Source of the DNA: Balanoglossus misakiensis
Lineage: Eukaryota > Hemichordata
Direction of reading: 5' to 3'
Length of the DNA stretch: 64,000 nt
Assembly: GCA_040954595.2 (NCBI GenBank)
Contig: CM082588.2
Location: 2,542,001-2,606,000 of the forward strand
Both the position numbers and the translations under genes were made by a program. The notes under the pieces were generated by a model. The model was not told the DNA's origin and ran no database searches. It saw only the letters and a list, made by a program, of their open reading frames with translations. Of the stretch, positions 27,421 through 42,636 are shown piece after piece; the first letter of the stretch is position 1, and every line of letters starts with the position of its first letter.

Positions 27421-27670
27421 CTTCACAAGTCAGACACGACGTTGCGGAACTCCACGTGTCTCAACATGACCGAAAACTCATTGGCACGAATAACTGGGAA
27501 ACTGGTCTTAATTATCTCAATTGAGACTTCAGCCGCACCTATAAAGAACACGGGGTTTTGGTTTCCTTACCCGCTGGACATGAAACCGCTGAACACTGGA
27601 AGAAATTGTGAATTCCCCATGACCACTGCATCATGAATGGACCAGACAAACGAAGCTCACCGCACAGGTA

Positions 27671-30600
27671 AGCAAGTTTCATTGGAAGAGCGATTTTCAA
27701 TTTTATGATATAACGTTACATATCAACTTTACAATTTTTATAATTGATGCATATATCTCAAGATTTACCATTTTCGTTTTAATGATGCAAGTATTGGTTT
27801 GCTGGTCCAAACACACTATTCACCTCATCAAATATTTATAATAGACCATTTTGCGAACTCTACGAGACCTTGCGAGATTTCGCGTGGCTAGGCACAAAAT
27901 GAATACCATGTGGCACAATCCTATCAAAGCTTGCGTATCGAGTATAGCCCAGTCAGCAGAATAAAATATATCAAAACACTAAAAAGAGATATCTTGAATT
28001 GAGTATACTTGAACCTTGTAAAAATACGTGTTATCTCGTAAGAAATCTGTCTTGCCCTTCGCAGGTCAAATCTTGTGTCATTGACACTGTGGTCCCACGT
28101 GGCTTCAAAGTACAAATTAGGATGGCGGGTAAGTTTCCGGCTACCCGACAGGGCTATAGTCTGCCAGCCTGTCGTGACCTGATTAGATGGAGGTTAATTT
28201 CCCAAAGGGCTCAATTACATGAAAATGTTCACCTACCTGACTAGAAATGTGTTGAAGAAAAAGCCAAATATTGCTATTTTCGAGCTATTTCTGTTCGGTT
28301 TTTTAATTGTTTGTCTTTTACCGCGGTTATTAACGTAAAAAAACAACGCTTTGCTGTCGCTCGATTGACATGAAATGAAAAAAAATCGTGTCAAAAGTTA
28401 CTGATAGTGGACCTTTAATAGAAGGGAACAAAAATGCGTCACATGATTACAAACTGTTTCCGAGATTTACAGCCCCCCCCCCCTCCGATTCGGCAATCTA
28501 TACCCGAGAGCCACATTCACTTTTAATTCTTCATAGTGGAATATAAAAGGTTCGAAGACTCGGTGTCTGCCAAATCTCTTTCCGAATCACCTTCTTATCG
28601 AGCGAGGTTTACCCTATTCCCAGTGTGCAGCTCATTAGCCCCGACGTCCTTATCGAATTACGAGTACATTAGGTCATGACAAATCAAAACCGCTGAACGT
28701 CAAAAGAATAGGAAGACATGAAGTCATCATTTGCAGTACTCCTTGACGTACAGAAGTAAAATTTAGAAACGAATTTCGAAGATTAGATGGCGATATGCGC
28801 TATGATGCAAAGTTTGGGTTCTGGCTGTTCCCAGAATGAAACAAACTGAAAATCACATACTGGGAAGTGTCTATATAACACAGTGCGATATTTAAAAAAT
28901 GCAAGAGTTGCTTTATATAGATAGTCGTGCGAATCGAACTACTGATTTCAAAATCTAACTTAGCTTTTGGGGTAGATTGGATACATGCAGACGTAGTATC
29001 AATACAGACGATGTCCTGGGAAGTAATTATCAAGCTATCCTGTGGCGAAGTTTTAATAAATAACTATTCTGCTGTCAGCCGAGAATTCTTTTCGCCACTG
29101 CCAACTTTTCGCAAAAAGCACTTCCCAATTGTCATGGTAAACTCCAATTTTTTTCACGAAAAGTTTCCGGCCAACCTCATTTTGACGATTTCTGATGTTA
29201 CAAATGAACGGATCGCCCCGATATCAATTTACCCAGCTCTACTAGCCGGCATAATGATCTTGATATTTACTGTTAAGAATCGTTTGAAATATTTTTTTCT
29301 TCTGATTTTGTGATGCTCTCGTCGAAACAGGAAAAACGAACCACTCTCAATTTTTACCGTTTATATAACTTGATGAAAATAAGACGCGTCGATGTGTTAA
29401 ATTGTATTACCTGTGCTACCTCATCTTGCATATTAAAGTTGGCATGAAATATCAATTATGAAAATGTGTGTGACACCTGGCATGGACAGTTGTCACCATG
29501 ACAACGACTATAATCGTATTTGCTGCAACAGTCACTTATCTAAATGACAGAACTGCTCGTGTGACTAAACTAGGACTGCTCTTGATCCTCTAATCTTCTA
29601 GTTCTCAAATGTTAATTTTTTTTCTCAGAAAAGAGATCATGCGTTGTATTAAAGTTGGCACAAAAATCGGCGTCTGTTAAGAAGGGATGTTTTATTCAAC
29701 CGACTGAAGGGCGTTTTGATGAATTACTAATCAACTAAGGCGTCATAGACACGCTTGAGAACCGTAAACGTTTGTCGTTATGTCCATCAGAATATGGTGA
29801 CATGAACTGCTTTGATAACTTGTACAGGGCTTTTATTTAATCAGCAAAGGGTTGCAAGCTGTCACTCATTAGCGCGCAGTAATAGGGTGAAATTCCACGA
29901 TTATTCTTTTCTTGGCAATAGGACACCCACAGCCTGAGCAGATGGATGATAGAAATCGTAATTACTTTGCGAGAATCAAGTGAAATTCAGAAATACAGTA
30001 TCAAGTAGCTGCCCATGCAGTGTCTGACAGATTTCTCTCTTTATCACGTGAACTGATCCTGATCGCCCACCTGTGTGACGTAAACAGCAAAGCACAAAAA
30101 TCCGTGTTCTAAAATCATCGACCGAAATTTTTTTTCAGCGATAAGTCAGAATACTTCTGCTACATGATTATTGGTACTGACAAAAAAATTAATGTTGGAA
30201 AGTTTTCAGGTGTAAAATTCATGTATATGTTGTTGATTGTGCCGTAACAACCGTCAACGCGCATGTTTCACTGAGAAGTACAACATGTATAGTCCATTAG
30301 TATTTAAAAATAACTAAATGTCAAAAGTTAGCGACTTTGTCCCTTTAAGGAAACTCTGAGTCTCATACGGATTTCGGCTCGTAGAGACTTCGTTTAAGCC
30401 GGTGGGCTATAGCTTAGTTGACTTCATTTAAAGCAAATGCCACTGCACAAAAACAACGCCGTAAGTACGGACTATAATGTCGCCCGGTAAACTAAATGAT
30501 GATAAAATTAAACCGAGGGCGTATTTATCGAAATCGCGACCAGACTGGTTGCGGCGTTTACCACCAGATCTCGACAATATGGCTCCGTCGAATCTAAGGC

Positions 30601-33600
30601 ATCGCCATGACGACGCGTGGCTTTTTACCTTCTGGTCTAAAATGACAAACTTGAAACTTCTGTCAGGTTTGAAGCGTCGATCGATGGCAGCAAATATATT
30701 AGCTCTATATCAGAAAGGCGGTACATGTATCACACATTGTATACGAATCAGGAATGGCGACTGCCGCCTGAGCAGCGTTGCCTGGACTTGTCGTACGCAT
30801 GTAGCTTTTCAAACAAGTAATTATCGAAATTTAAGTCGTGGAATCATTACACAGTAAATACTTTTGAATGAAGGGGAACCTTTCTGGAAACGTACACTCA
30901 CACATATCCTATGCTTCACATATTCTACTAGTAAACCCTCCATTCAAATAACAGACCTGCGGAGTTAAACCATTCGAACGGCATACTTTGGTTTAAAGGG
31001 AAATGTTTTTTTCGCTGGAGAATTGACCCACTCCTTGGTGTCATCATCCTGAATCGATCGTGTGCCCTGCAAAGTGATCAGTTGTCTCTTCGCGTTTATC
31101 AACCGCGTCGTCTCTGCAGAGAGCGACAAAACGGTTGCTCCTTGTCGGAATTATCACAATAAATGTCTGTAGACTTCTCTGCGTGGATGAAAGCGAGTGT
31201 TTTTATTCGGTTGTTCGACTGTAATCACACCCCCGGCGGTACGCACTATTCGCCGTTTGTTGATTTTATCGATTATATGTGATCAACCTATACCTGGCAG
31301 GCCTCGTCACTCTGAAAGAAATGGCGGTTGACACCGCAATGACTACGTCGTAATCGGTTTAGTTTGATGTGTTAGTGGATCAAAGAAATTCCCGATGCGC
31401 GGGATGATGATTGGCGATTCGGTGAGATGTTTTAAATTCGAGTCGACGAGTTTCCTCCCTGCAGACAATCGAAGGAAATCGATTCTGTATACATGTACTT
31501 CGAAATACGAGCACTCGGGTCACGTGTGAAATAATGGAACACAGTACACCCCTGTCATTATTTGCCCTTGTGAGATTTACTAGTAAGTCGATGCAAAATT
31601 AAAAGAAAATAGTGTCCTATCACCTCGATTAAGTAATATCTTACGGGCAATTTACCCACGTTAACATATAGCCTGGCGGCCATTTTGAATGTTAACATGT
31701 TGGCACAATTGAGTCAATTCGATTTAAGGTTATTCCCCCAAATCGTTTCTTCTCTACACTGGCAGTCGTAAGGTCCTGCCCTCTCCACTACAATTTCACA
31801 CTTTCTCAGTGTTGGTATCTAAGTGTTTAATCACGTGTGTCGGTACATTATTTACATGAAATTTTTGCGAAGATCATGTGTTAAATACACCAACACTCTC
31901 GGTAATAAACACCTAAAGCCGTTTTTTCACGCTTTTCGTTTCAGCTGTTCATTCATCGTATTTTCATCGGAGCACAGAGCGACGTGGCTCTTGGGAATTT
32001 GAAGAAACGACATCGCTCAAGAAACCCAACAGCTTATTTCTCGTGACCTCTGGCAAAAACGGGGCCGTGAAACGCAGTTTGGTTCGTCAAAGAAGCCAAG
32101 CACATCATCCGTTCTATCGAGGAAGTGTAAACATTCCACATATATAGGAATAATGAACTGCAGGACTTCGGTAGAATTACACAGAAAGTTGAATCTGCGA
32201 GAGTTACCAGAACGCGCCAGGGAGACATTGCATGACTGTATGCTCAGGGAAAGCGACGCCGGATCATGTCAAATTTTACAAGCTGCAATGGAAAGCTGTT
32301 TGTGTCGGATTACGCAGTTTGATTGGCACGGTCGCGTTACATAGCCTCGTGTCTAGTCTTGAGATTTCTCGCGTATCCACATATACGTGGTTTCTTTTCT
32401 GATGGTCATTAGTTGCTATGGCGACCAGCATGAAAATTGTTACACAGTGACTATAGAAGAGACGTGGATAGCAGGCAAAATGGCGACTATGTTTGAATTT
32501 TCAAGAGCTGAAATTGCTCTGGTTCTTTTATGGAAGTTAGGAACGGAAATTCTTTTCCTGAGCTACTCTCCATCACAAACCGATCAAGGAAAACAGTTGC
32601 GTCTCCATGTTGTGCGGTATGCAAATTACGGTGACGTCACTAGGAAATTTGCATGCGTTAACCATCCTCTCAGATTCCAACCGAGCCTTCAAACAAGGGA
32701 ACGATTTTCTTTTGCAAGCAAGCAGTCAGGTAAGACAAGTTAAATTATCCCCCTCAATTTTTGGACGATCATCGCATATTGCAAGTTATTTTTTTGTGAG
32801 GAATAGAGGAAAATTTAACAATGTTAACTGCCCATTACCAGTGGCGCACCATACAAGGCGAGAATTCCAACCGCATTTCCTGGAATTTAGATAGCAATTC
32901 TCTTTTGTTTGGTTGTGTCGACTGTTGTTCTATACGTTAAAAGTCAAACTTTACAAACATGGAAACTAATACAATAATAGCGGAAATATAGTAGCCGATT
33001 ATCTGCCGTGATTTATTTTATTTTCATAATGGCTGTATTTCAAGTGCTTCAACTGTTCTGTTCGACTGTAGGTTGTTTTTGTCATCGTTTCAACGGCCTA
33101 AGTTAGCTTTAATCCCATTTTCTACTTATTTTCGGGCGAGTGCGCAGCGCGTTTTACAGCATACATTTTTGACTCTCGATAGAATTGCCCTCTACTTGCG
33201 GAAAAGACACGTTCGTCTTATATACATTCACACAGTCATACATACATAAAATGCTACTGGAATTTGGAAAGCATTAACTGATATTAACTCTCACTTTTAA
33301 TTCACTGGGGATAAGCTTACATTTCTTCAAAAAGGCGACTCCTGAAAGGCAGAAAAAAAGTATTCTGTCCGTCCCAGTGCGACCGACTTACTTTTGTTGA
33401 GGGGTACGCTGTAAAAATACGAATGGAAGTGTTTGCCGCCGTTTAGTGGTTTTTGGTGATAATTATTATGATGCATTACTTTCCTGTGTGGGTTCGAATT
33501 GATAGAGCAAAGCGTGTTTTTTTTCTTCGAATTCTGTTTCTATGAAGATAATTTGAATCACGGGCGTTCGGTTGGCGCATGTGTTCAAGTTTCTCAGTGG

Positions 33601-36600
33601 AAATTAAGGTCACAAAGGAAGAATGCATTACCTTTCCTGTCCGTTCGAAATTAGTCGTGTAGTAATAAGAGCAAAGACCTTTACCGCACACTTCGTGCAC
33701 CTGTGGAAATGTATTCGACCCTGGTGTTCACTGTGTAGTCATTGTTGGACTTGTCCTCGTAAACTGAGTCCCAGGCAATCGGTGACGAAATCAACTTTCA
33801 ATTGTATCAATCTCTTTAGGAATTGGCACGTTCCATTTAACACCGAAGAGACATTTTGGTGCGACAAATCGTGCACAATTTACATTAGACATGTACATCT
33901 CATGTTGATGATAGATAGAACACGGTTAGGGTATATCTCATGGTACATGTACCTAGGCCTGTTCCAGCTGATCGCTCAATGCGAATGTGGAAACAATCCG
34001 CTATAACTGTTGATTAACTTTATAAGTTCATTAGAACTGGCTTTGTGTTTGCTTTAACGTCCAACGTATGATACATGCACGAGAAAGCCGTCAACTCCCT
34101 AACGATGTCATCATTGGATTTGGATGCCGTATTGATGTGTCGTTACTATCTCTCCAACCGCCATTACTATGTTTCAGTACTGCAGGCAATCTTTATGACA
34201 AACCTCGCTGTTTTAGTATTCATATAGGTGACACGGCAAAATTTAGGCCTAAGTCAGTAAGCAATCATTCTTTCAGGGGCTTATGCCCATAAAATGCTCG
34301 CCGAAGAGCCCAGTGTTAAGATTTACAGTTTCGATATATCCTCACGTCAGAGAAAGATACACGTGAATCCCCTGTAGAATTAACGGCCCGCAAAGATATT
34401 CGGGTTTAGACGTCAAATGAAATGAGGAAACCCGACTGTATCATCAAAGGCACAACAAACGTATCTCGATCAGTAACTCGTATTCGTTGGGGAGTCTTCA
34501 GGCATAGTACGCGGCGTGTACTTTGTCTTCGAGGCTAGGGGAGTGCGTGGTGTCCAATCAGAGATAGCGTTACACCTGAATAGAGTGATCACCGCGGCGA
34601 TCGCCTATTGCACTTTTGAGACATAACATGTTGTTAATAAATCTTACAGGCCTCTTTTGCGGAACTATTAGAAATGCGACTTTGAAGAAAACACTCTGTC
34701 AGTCTCCCAGTGAAAAGTTTCACCGCATACAAGTCATTTCTCGTTTGGTGTAATCTATACACCGAGAGAATAACTCAATCGCGAGGGAGGTTTGGAATCT
34801 CGGAGGAATAATCGGTTTCCACCCTTCTCGGACTCAATATCATGTGCACGCACCTGTCTGCCTACAAGTAAAAATATCTCATCGGAATTCGGATTCCGAA
34901 ATGACAGTATTTATAAAAAGAAAACTAATCGATTTTCCCCTCGCACGAAAGCGTGCTTGGAAAGGCTCGAACAGGTGTTAAACTGTCCCGACCTTATATC
35001 GCTCAGGCGAAGGAAAACGCGTCAATGTAGCCGATATCATCAGAATGCAAGATATCGATATTACTATCTATAGCGGCCGTGGTTCGATATTGATAGCAAA
35101 AAGAAACTCGCCTTTCAAATTTCCCATTATGATTGATGAAAGTGATATAACTGAAGGTTTTGTAAATAACGGATGTGCAGGTGGTGATTAATAACATACT
35201 TAAGCTTGTGTAGCGCTTCGATTGCTTTGCTGTGTCTTGTTCAGCTTTGAAGGGAAATTCAGATGCGTTGTGGACGTCATCGATAGCCTTGTGATTTGTC
35301 TGGGTGGCTGGATTAGCTAATTGTAATTTTTCGATAGTCTGCGATATCCGCATAATCTGGCGAGAACGGTTCACGCGGTGGTAATTGAAGCAACTGTGAG
35401 TGTTCTCGCTAGTCTCGAGTGCAGGCAATATCGAGCCGGCTTCACTGACGACGAGCGAAATTCACGGTCTTGGGTCCATTGAGAAACGCCGGCGCGCGAA
35501 AGGAGACGCACGTCACAAATTCGCTTCCCGTACGCGTGTTCGCTCGAGTGGTCGTTAATTTGTGCAAATCTGGCAGCTCGTCCTCCTTGATACTAATCTG
35601 ATCGCAGCGCATACATCTGTGACATGCACTGCAGATCGGCTGTAATTTGAAAACGCACAGTGCCTTGCGGGTTTTTACCTGCGTGGAGAATGCAAATTTC
35701 TGTCGCCGTCCAAGATGGACATCTCAATGCGGCTACATGCGTTCTATTCTGCCCAACAGAAGCTGACTGCTTCCCGCCAGTACAAATTGCACCGACCTTA
35801 AAATGACGAGATCTGAAAAGATCGTTGTCAATAAGGAAGTATAGATGATACAAGTTTCGGATCCTGCGCTCAAATTATAATTAACACATCTCGTCACATT
35901 TTCACAAGTTTCACTTGACTATACCTTTCTTCACAATCTGGGGTTGAAGGAGTCGCACCCCATGTACTTCAGCAACCAAACCTGCTCCTTGTGGAAAACG
36001 TACACGTTATCACCTCATCAGCAACATTTTTGAAGCCCATTCGCATTCTTGTCTTGTTTTCAATTGGCCACAGGTGTTTGTTCGCACATTCCATTTGTAA
36101 ATGAATGTGTGAAAATGGTTCTGTAATGGTTCCTGAAGTAACGGTGTTGAGGTACTTGACATCTCAGTGCCCCTTTCCCGCGAAAACAGCACGTGGTATA
36201 CAACTGAGACACGATCATTTCATTACTGTGGCGTCTTTTCTCAATTAATTGAAATGATTGGCTGAATAATCGGGTGTCCAACCCGTTTATTAAGCTTCCC
36301 GCTGCAATAGTGCATAGATGTAACTATGGCGGTGCGCAACACACCTGCGTATCAGAATGATTAAAAATTCTTATTCGTTCGTCGGCCAAGAAACATCAGA
36401 AACAGACTTGGAATTATTACTCTTCAAGGAGCAGATGGAAGTATTTCGTCGTTAGAAATATCCTCAAGTGACAGCTCATGGGGCTTTAACGAAGAAGTTA
36501 CATTTATCTTGCGAGTGGTTAAATATTCACAGCCCCCCAGAGCGCAGACGATCAACTCGACCCTAATCCTCGAGAGTCTGTCTGTTGATATTTCGGAGAG

Positions 36601-39600
36601 ACTGTTAAGAAGCGAATACGAAATACTTCGTCTATAAGCAGGTTGAAAGAATATTGCTGTATGTTAGGTTAGACTTGGTCATGGTAACACTGCCGGCGCA
36701 CCAAGAACACGTGATTACGTCAGTCGTTATATAGCATTCCTGTTGATAACGCGGCTCCACTTCTCCGTAATTAAAATATGCATATATTTATTCAAGTCAG
36801 CACCTTGCGACTTTTGTCTATATACCTTGCCTGCAGCACCAGCCAGATGCCGCCACGCGTTGATATCTGCCCTTATCATGTCACCGGAATTAAATCTTCG
36901 CCATCAGCCTATTTAAAGGCAATTGAGCTGGCGCGTTATCAATTCACTATCACATCATTTACAAGTTCACCCCGTCGTTTCCACGCCGCACAACACAGAC
37001 AGCTATAATTGCCAAATGACCCCGTAGACATTTCATTCAGTGCCTTAAAACCCCACATGAATATAAATTACACATTTTAGATAGGAAGATTTGTATGTAT
37101 CTTATACCTTTCTATATAAGGTCACCGATATGTTCTTCGCTAGGGGAGGCTAGTGTGCGCAGAATGTAGAGACCACTTTGTTAAAAGCTGCGCAGATTTT
37201 TACCCTGGGTCTAAGACATTTCTTCGTCAGCCTCGTGGTTAAAGTTGTATGTGGCACGTTTTTCATGCTGTGTTTTAGCGTAAAGCTTGCGTCAAATGTC
37301 TCATAAATAAAGGAGACTGTTCCTGTCAAAGAATCGTATCTGGCCGCAATGAAAGCGTAATGATCTTGCTTGAATTTTGAATACACGGCTATGCCTACTT
37401 TTACATTTCCAATTCAGTATGCATGCCAAATTATCCCTTAATTGCATTATGCAGAATATTACGAATTCTCACATGAAATAAATAGGTGCGTGCTTTGAAT
37501 TGATTTTCTTCAGCAAAACTCATTTTTGTTTGGTGTTATTCATAATACGTATACCTGAAATAGTCGCGCGTTAATTATAGAACTCTCACTACTGTCTATG
37601 CACTCAGTCAGTTAAATTTTATTTCCCCGTAAAAGCTCCCTAATTAGGTCACTGAGTTTCCGAGAAAGAATAAAACTGTCTCCTCAGTACATAATTTGAC
37701 TCGAGAACCACTGCTGCTAATCACTACACTCTTGAGCAGATCTCGCGAAACACGGCAAAAATAAACACTTCACTGCCACGGATATTTTTCAAGGAAAATT
37801 TGGTCAAAGTAGTTTTCAATACCGTGCTTCCAAACATATTGTACAAAATTAGTATATCAGATCTTATGTACTCGCTGTTTTTTCAAATATTAGATATTTC
37901 TTCTGTACTCATGTTTGTATTCATCTTTGCACACGGTGTTCACTGAAGTCTGTTTTCTCCGGAGTCCCTCCCTGCACGAATGCGTTTATTATTGAAATCA
38001 ATCGCTGCGTACTTTAAGAGCGCTTCTTCAAACTACATGCACTGTCGGTGCCGTTAATTAGCCACGGCCGCTGGCCATAACCAACATGCTTTCAAGAAGA
38101 GTGAGTGAAGGAGAACGCTTTCAAGCCCAGTCTCTTTGTAATTTCTTCGGTGACATTGGCTCTTGTCTGCTTCAACGACACACGATAAACCGAAACATGA
38201 GATGTGCCAACTGGGAATTCTCTCCCCAGTTCTATTTGGAACAACAGACTAAACGTCTGGAACCCACTTCACGTCTGCAGGGCATATAAGCGCAACGACC
38301 GTGCCCACGATATAAAATGAAATGAAGAACAGCGAATAGACACCACGAACTCCGACAGACAATTAAAGAATCAACGTGGTTCAAAATAACGTGGGCTTTC
38401 CCATACACGTGCCACACGCCTTGTGATTCCGCCTTAATTAGTGAACATAACAAAGCATTGCGTAGTACAAGTAGCCAGTACTTCCTGTTCGTGGAAAGTT
38501 AATCTTAATATCAGAAACTTCAGCGTGATTTAGGGTCTATCTATGTGACACTCCGTTTATTCTGCTCAGTGAAACGTGTTAAGATGTCACAGAGTGGCAC
38601 ACTTGTACGAGCACCTTTAGTAGTTAAACGTTTCGTGCGCGCAGGGAATAAATTTCAAGCTACTTCTGACTTGCCCAAGCGCATCTCTCAGTTAACTGAT
38701 AAAGGAAAAGTCTGACAGCCATGTTCAAATCGTAAACAATTTTTTTCCCAGGGATCAGGCTTTTCCCAGAATTCTAAATTTGTACATGTCTCTCGCCACT
38801 TCTTTGGAAATGTCAGTCGCGTTGCAAAAAAGGCTATTATGAATACTCATCAATAGATGTGAAACCACTTAGACTTTTCACTTTCCACAAAGAATGGAAA
38901 TGATTTTTGATTCGTTAATATAGGCGCCGTAGACATCAACTGAACAGCGCGTGAGTGTTATGAACTGTTTCCATGGCAGCGTACCATAAACTTTTAACAG
39001 GTGTTTAAATCATTGACATTATTTCGGCGTCCCATTAATATGCATGTGAAAACTACTTCTAGAAAAACATTTGGTGATATAGTTCCATATGGATTTGGCA
39101 CAAAATTACAATATGATATTACGGACATTTTAAATTTAAGCATACTTCAGAAACACACTCGTTATTTCAAAATGTGTTATGAGTACACGGTATGCATCAG
39201 CTCGGAATATTTCAGACAACCACATCCCCTGTTACGAACAATTCTATCCGTTTGTATAGAAACCATAGGCAGGACGCTTAGGGATATCAACGCCTTTGTT
39301 CGCGCGTATCATAACGTGTGATCCGAGTTTTCTTTCCAATTAACTAACTGCAAACTATTGGGCTGCCAGCATCATGTAGTGCATTTTGTCTGCTATTCTC
39401 TCGTCGAGTGAAATGAGACTCTGTTTGCGGCGTACACGTTTGGATACCCGCATTGCGTTTCTGTATAGGTAATATATTGCATATTCTTGTATTTAATTTG
39501 AAAATAGCTGTGCTATTCATTTCTAAGAATTCCACGGTCTTTTCTTGATTATTTCTGTTGAATCGTCGAGCCATGGGTTGGTACCAGTAGAAGAAGCTAT

Positions 39601-41314
39601 ACCAGTGACACATGGAACGTGATAATTTTCCACTTCAAGAAACCTGTCTCCTAAGATTGGTTTTACACTGTAAATCTCTCCTGGGAGTTGCATGGTACAC
39701 ATTTACACTCAAGAAGTACTGCTGTGTTTCAGATGACTACCAATTGCCTGGTATATTGCTTCTAGCGGTCATATATATTTCATAAGAAAATATGTTCACA
39801 GTCTCTGTTGGGCCAGAGCTTGTGTTGAAGCGTGGTTTCACTGAGTATTGTAAGTCCTTCAAGATCCAAAGAGAGGTACAGTCACACAGGTCATTGTAGT
39901 CTAAGAGGCGGAACGTTGACGTCACTGATACACACGTCGTCGGGTAACAACAAGAGACGATGCATTTTAGCTAAGAGGTGTATTTCTTGGGATGGGGTAT
40001 TTGACAGAATGGAATTAAGAAATAGCTATCCTGACCTAAACTTAGTCCCGTGATACCGCCCTCAAGTGGTAAAGGATCTCGAATCAGAGCGAGAACTTGT
40101 AAGCTAGAACCTTGAAAAATTTTGACTTTGTAGGCTGTATAACGAAAGAACCACGTTTTTCGGTAAGCACGCGTATTTAGTTATTTTTATTTTTCCTTGG
40201 GAGTCGTGACGCCAAGTTATTTCCTAAGAGACTTGGGATATCGTAGCAATTACCATGGTGACGTCTACGTCATATGTGTATGTAAGGACTATCATGTTTT
40301 TTTCAACAAAATGGGCTTCGACATATTAAATTTCTGAAGTTAAATTGGTTCTTTGACCAAATTGCTTTCGTCCCAAGGTAAAAAGTGAAATACAGATATG
40401 AATCAAGTAAATTCTATAAAGATAGCATTGCAAATTGTAGCAATTTATTCTGAAGAGATTGAAAATGAAGATTATTGAACAATCTATATAAAATAACAGC
40501 GCTTCCCGGCGATGAAACTTGGAGAGCGGTCCAAAATGGCGGCGATTGAGGCGTTTCCATGCGACCGACCATTCCACAAGAACCCAGGTCCAGTTATGTG
40601 CTGTGTTGTACGATATCACGTCCACATTTGCGCTAAATGTCTAAGAGTAAATGTTGGAATGACAGAACGTTATATTGTTGTGTGAAGGGGTAGGATTTTA
40701 TCCAGTCATTCTGCGCGTTCATAGTAGAAATATCGTGTCATCAATGTGTCGGCGTGTTGTAGCATTATAGATGTTTACGTAGTTAAAAGTTGGGGTTTTT
40801 CGTTGAACTATTAGCGCTTTTAGACGTTTATTATGAAAGACATGGAAGTGCGCGCTGTGACAATGGATAATCATTAGCAAGCGAACTAACGATGATAAAA
40901 AGCTCTTAATTGAAAGTGACACCTCTTCATCAAATGGCGAAATGCCCGCAGCCGTCATTTCCTTGTTTGGACTGCCACGTGGCAATATCACAACGTGAAC
41001 CATTTACACGTGGCGTACAAAAAGGAAATTGTCAGTGGAAATCCGTGGGCCTATTTTCCTTCTTCTGAGAATTACGCCTTGGTAACATGAATGACAGGCG
41101 AAAATCCGTATCGCTGATCATGATGTGTTAATTGCTATTCAGGGCCTTCGAGGCATCCCTTTTTCATGCAGCCCTATGTCAGTCGGTTTTGTCAAGCTTC
41201 TATCTCTTATATGTCACATTAATTCCTCATGCTTGATTCGAGTAAACAATGTGTTATATGGTATACACTTCAGTATAAGTGACATTCAACATGGTCAGAA
41301 TACAACAACACCAT
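27671..41314. other. Large gene-poor interval
   Basis: Roughly 13.6 kb with no gene I can support. ORFs of 100-141 aa (such as 28927-29313, 30477-30857, 33623-34006, 35003-35428 on minus, 39001-39321) have no recognisable domains, no paired splice sites and no paralogue in the window, and their number is about what chance gives at this base composition. Two spots with an AAAATGGCGNC initiator-like context are described in the findings. Distal regulatory DNA is possible but cannot be shown from one sequence. Confidence 0.45.
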
Positions 41315-41473
<159 letters not shown>

Positions 41474-42585
41474 TGGTTTTTAAATAATACGCATTGATAA
41501 TCAGAATGCAGAGATTTTTGACATGTTATAGGGAGTAAAACAATAAACCGCAGTCAATACACAGAAGAAAACAAATTACAGATAATGCCCGTTTGATATT
41601 GGTTAGTTGTATAACAATTCGTGGTGTCAGTTAAGTGGAACACGCATCTTCAATACAAAGGAATTAATTCAAAGGTGTGGTCTGTCGAGCGTTGGCGGAG
41701 AGAGACACGTGTTATGTACTTGTAAACGCTTTGTTCATAGTCGGTCATTAACATTTTGTATCGTGTGATATTTTGGCCACATTCGCATTTATTCATCATT
41801 CGATGATCGTCGGACACTGCGCCAACAGCTGTCTCGCCGGGAAGGATGCTTGTGAACCCGTGAGACACCCGGCCGACATCAGGTACAGGTGGCTTGTCAT
41901 TTTCGCCCTGTAAGTGTGCCTTTTTTACTGTGTTGATCCAAAAATCATTTCCTTCCTTCTGTGCAGTTCAAAGCGTTTTGATTGTAAGTAAGAGTGCCGT
42001 GCATGACTAAGGTATTTTGTTTTCCAACAACCCGAGTGGTATTCGATGGTTTTATTTTCAATCATTTTATTGCGTATTTGGAAAGAAAGAAAAACTGGTC
42101 ATACTTCGTGACCTACTTTTTCAGTATATATTTCTAAAACTTTTCTCGATATCAATCTTTATAACCAATTAGCAAGGAAACGGAATACGCAACTGAAAAT
42201 TGTGGAAAGACCTTTCCCGTAAATCGGCATCAGTCAGCTGCAGTAAAACATCATTTATTTAGTCAAGATATTTTCCTTTAGCGGTACCTGTATGTGGTCA
42301 CAAATGGATGGCCTGGTAATTCGGCAGAGGTATTTGTAATATTTATAACCCAGTGATTGATATTTATAAGTAGTTTATTAATCCATAATGGTATATAACT
42401 GTAGCGGAAAAACTATTACGGCATCTGTCCTTTGTCGGTTCTTTGTACCAATCTGGAGTCAAGCGCGTTGGCATTAAGAATGCATGTACATGTACCTTGT
42501 ACACTAGCACTTCAGAGACCCAGATGTGAACTGAATATGCTTGCGTGATTATCAGTTATTTTAATGTCGATAAAAGCCAGTAGAA

Positions 42586-42636
42586 GGACAGACAGACAGA
42601 CAGACAGACAGCGAGAGAGAGAGAGAGACAGAGAGA
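42586..42636. repeat. (GACA)n followed by (GA)n microsatellite
   Basis: Six GACA tetramers then about 12 GA dinucleotides with one interruption. Confidence 0.9.

Noticed and set aside
28540-28560. GGTTCGA-like box as a possible tRNA B box
   Set aside because: No cloverleaf or A box at the right spacing; similar boxes near 33489 and 35082 also fail.
28927-29313. 128-aa hydrophobic ORF in the gene-poor interval
   Set aside because: No recognisable domain, no splice sites and no paralogue; within the chance range for this length of DNA.
35003-35428. 141-aa minus-strand ORF
   Set aside because: No similarity recognised and no exon signals; likely chance.
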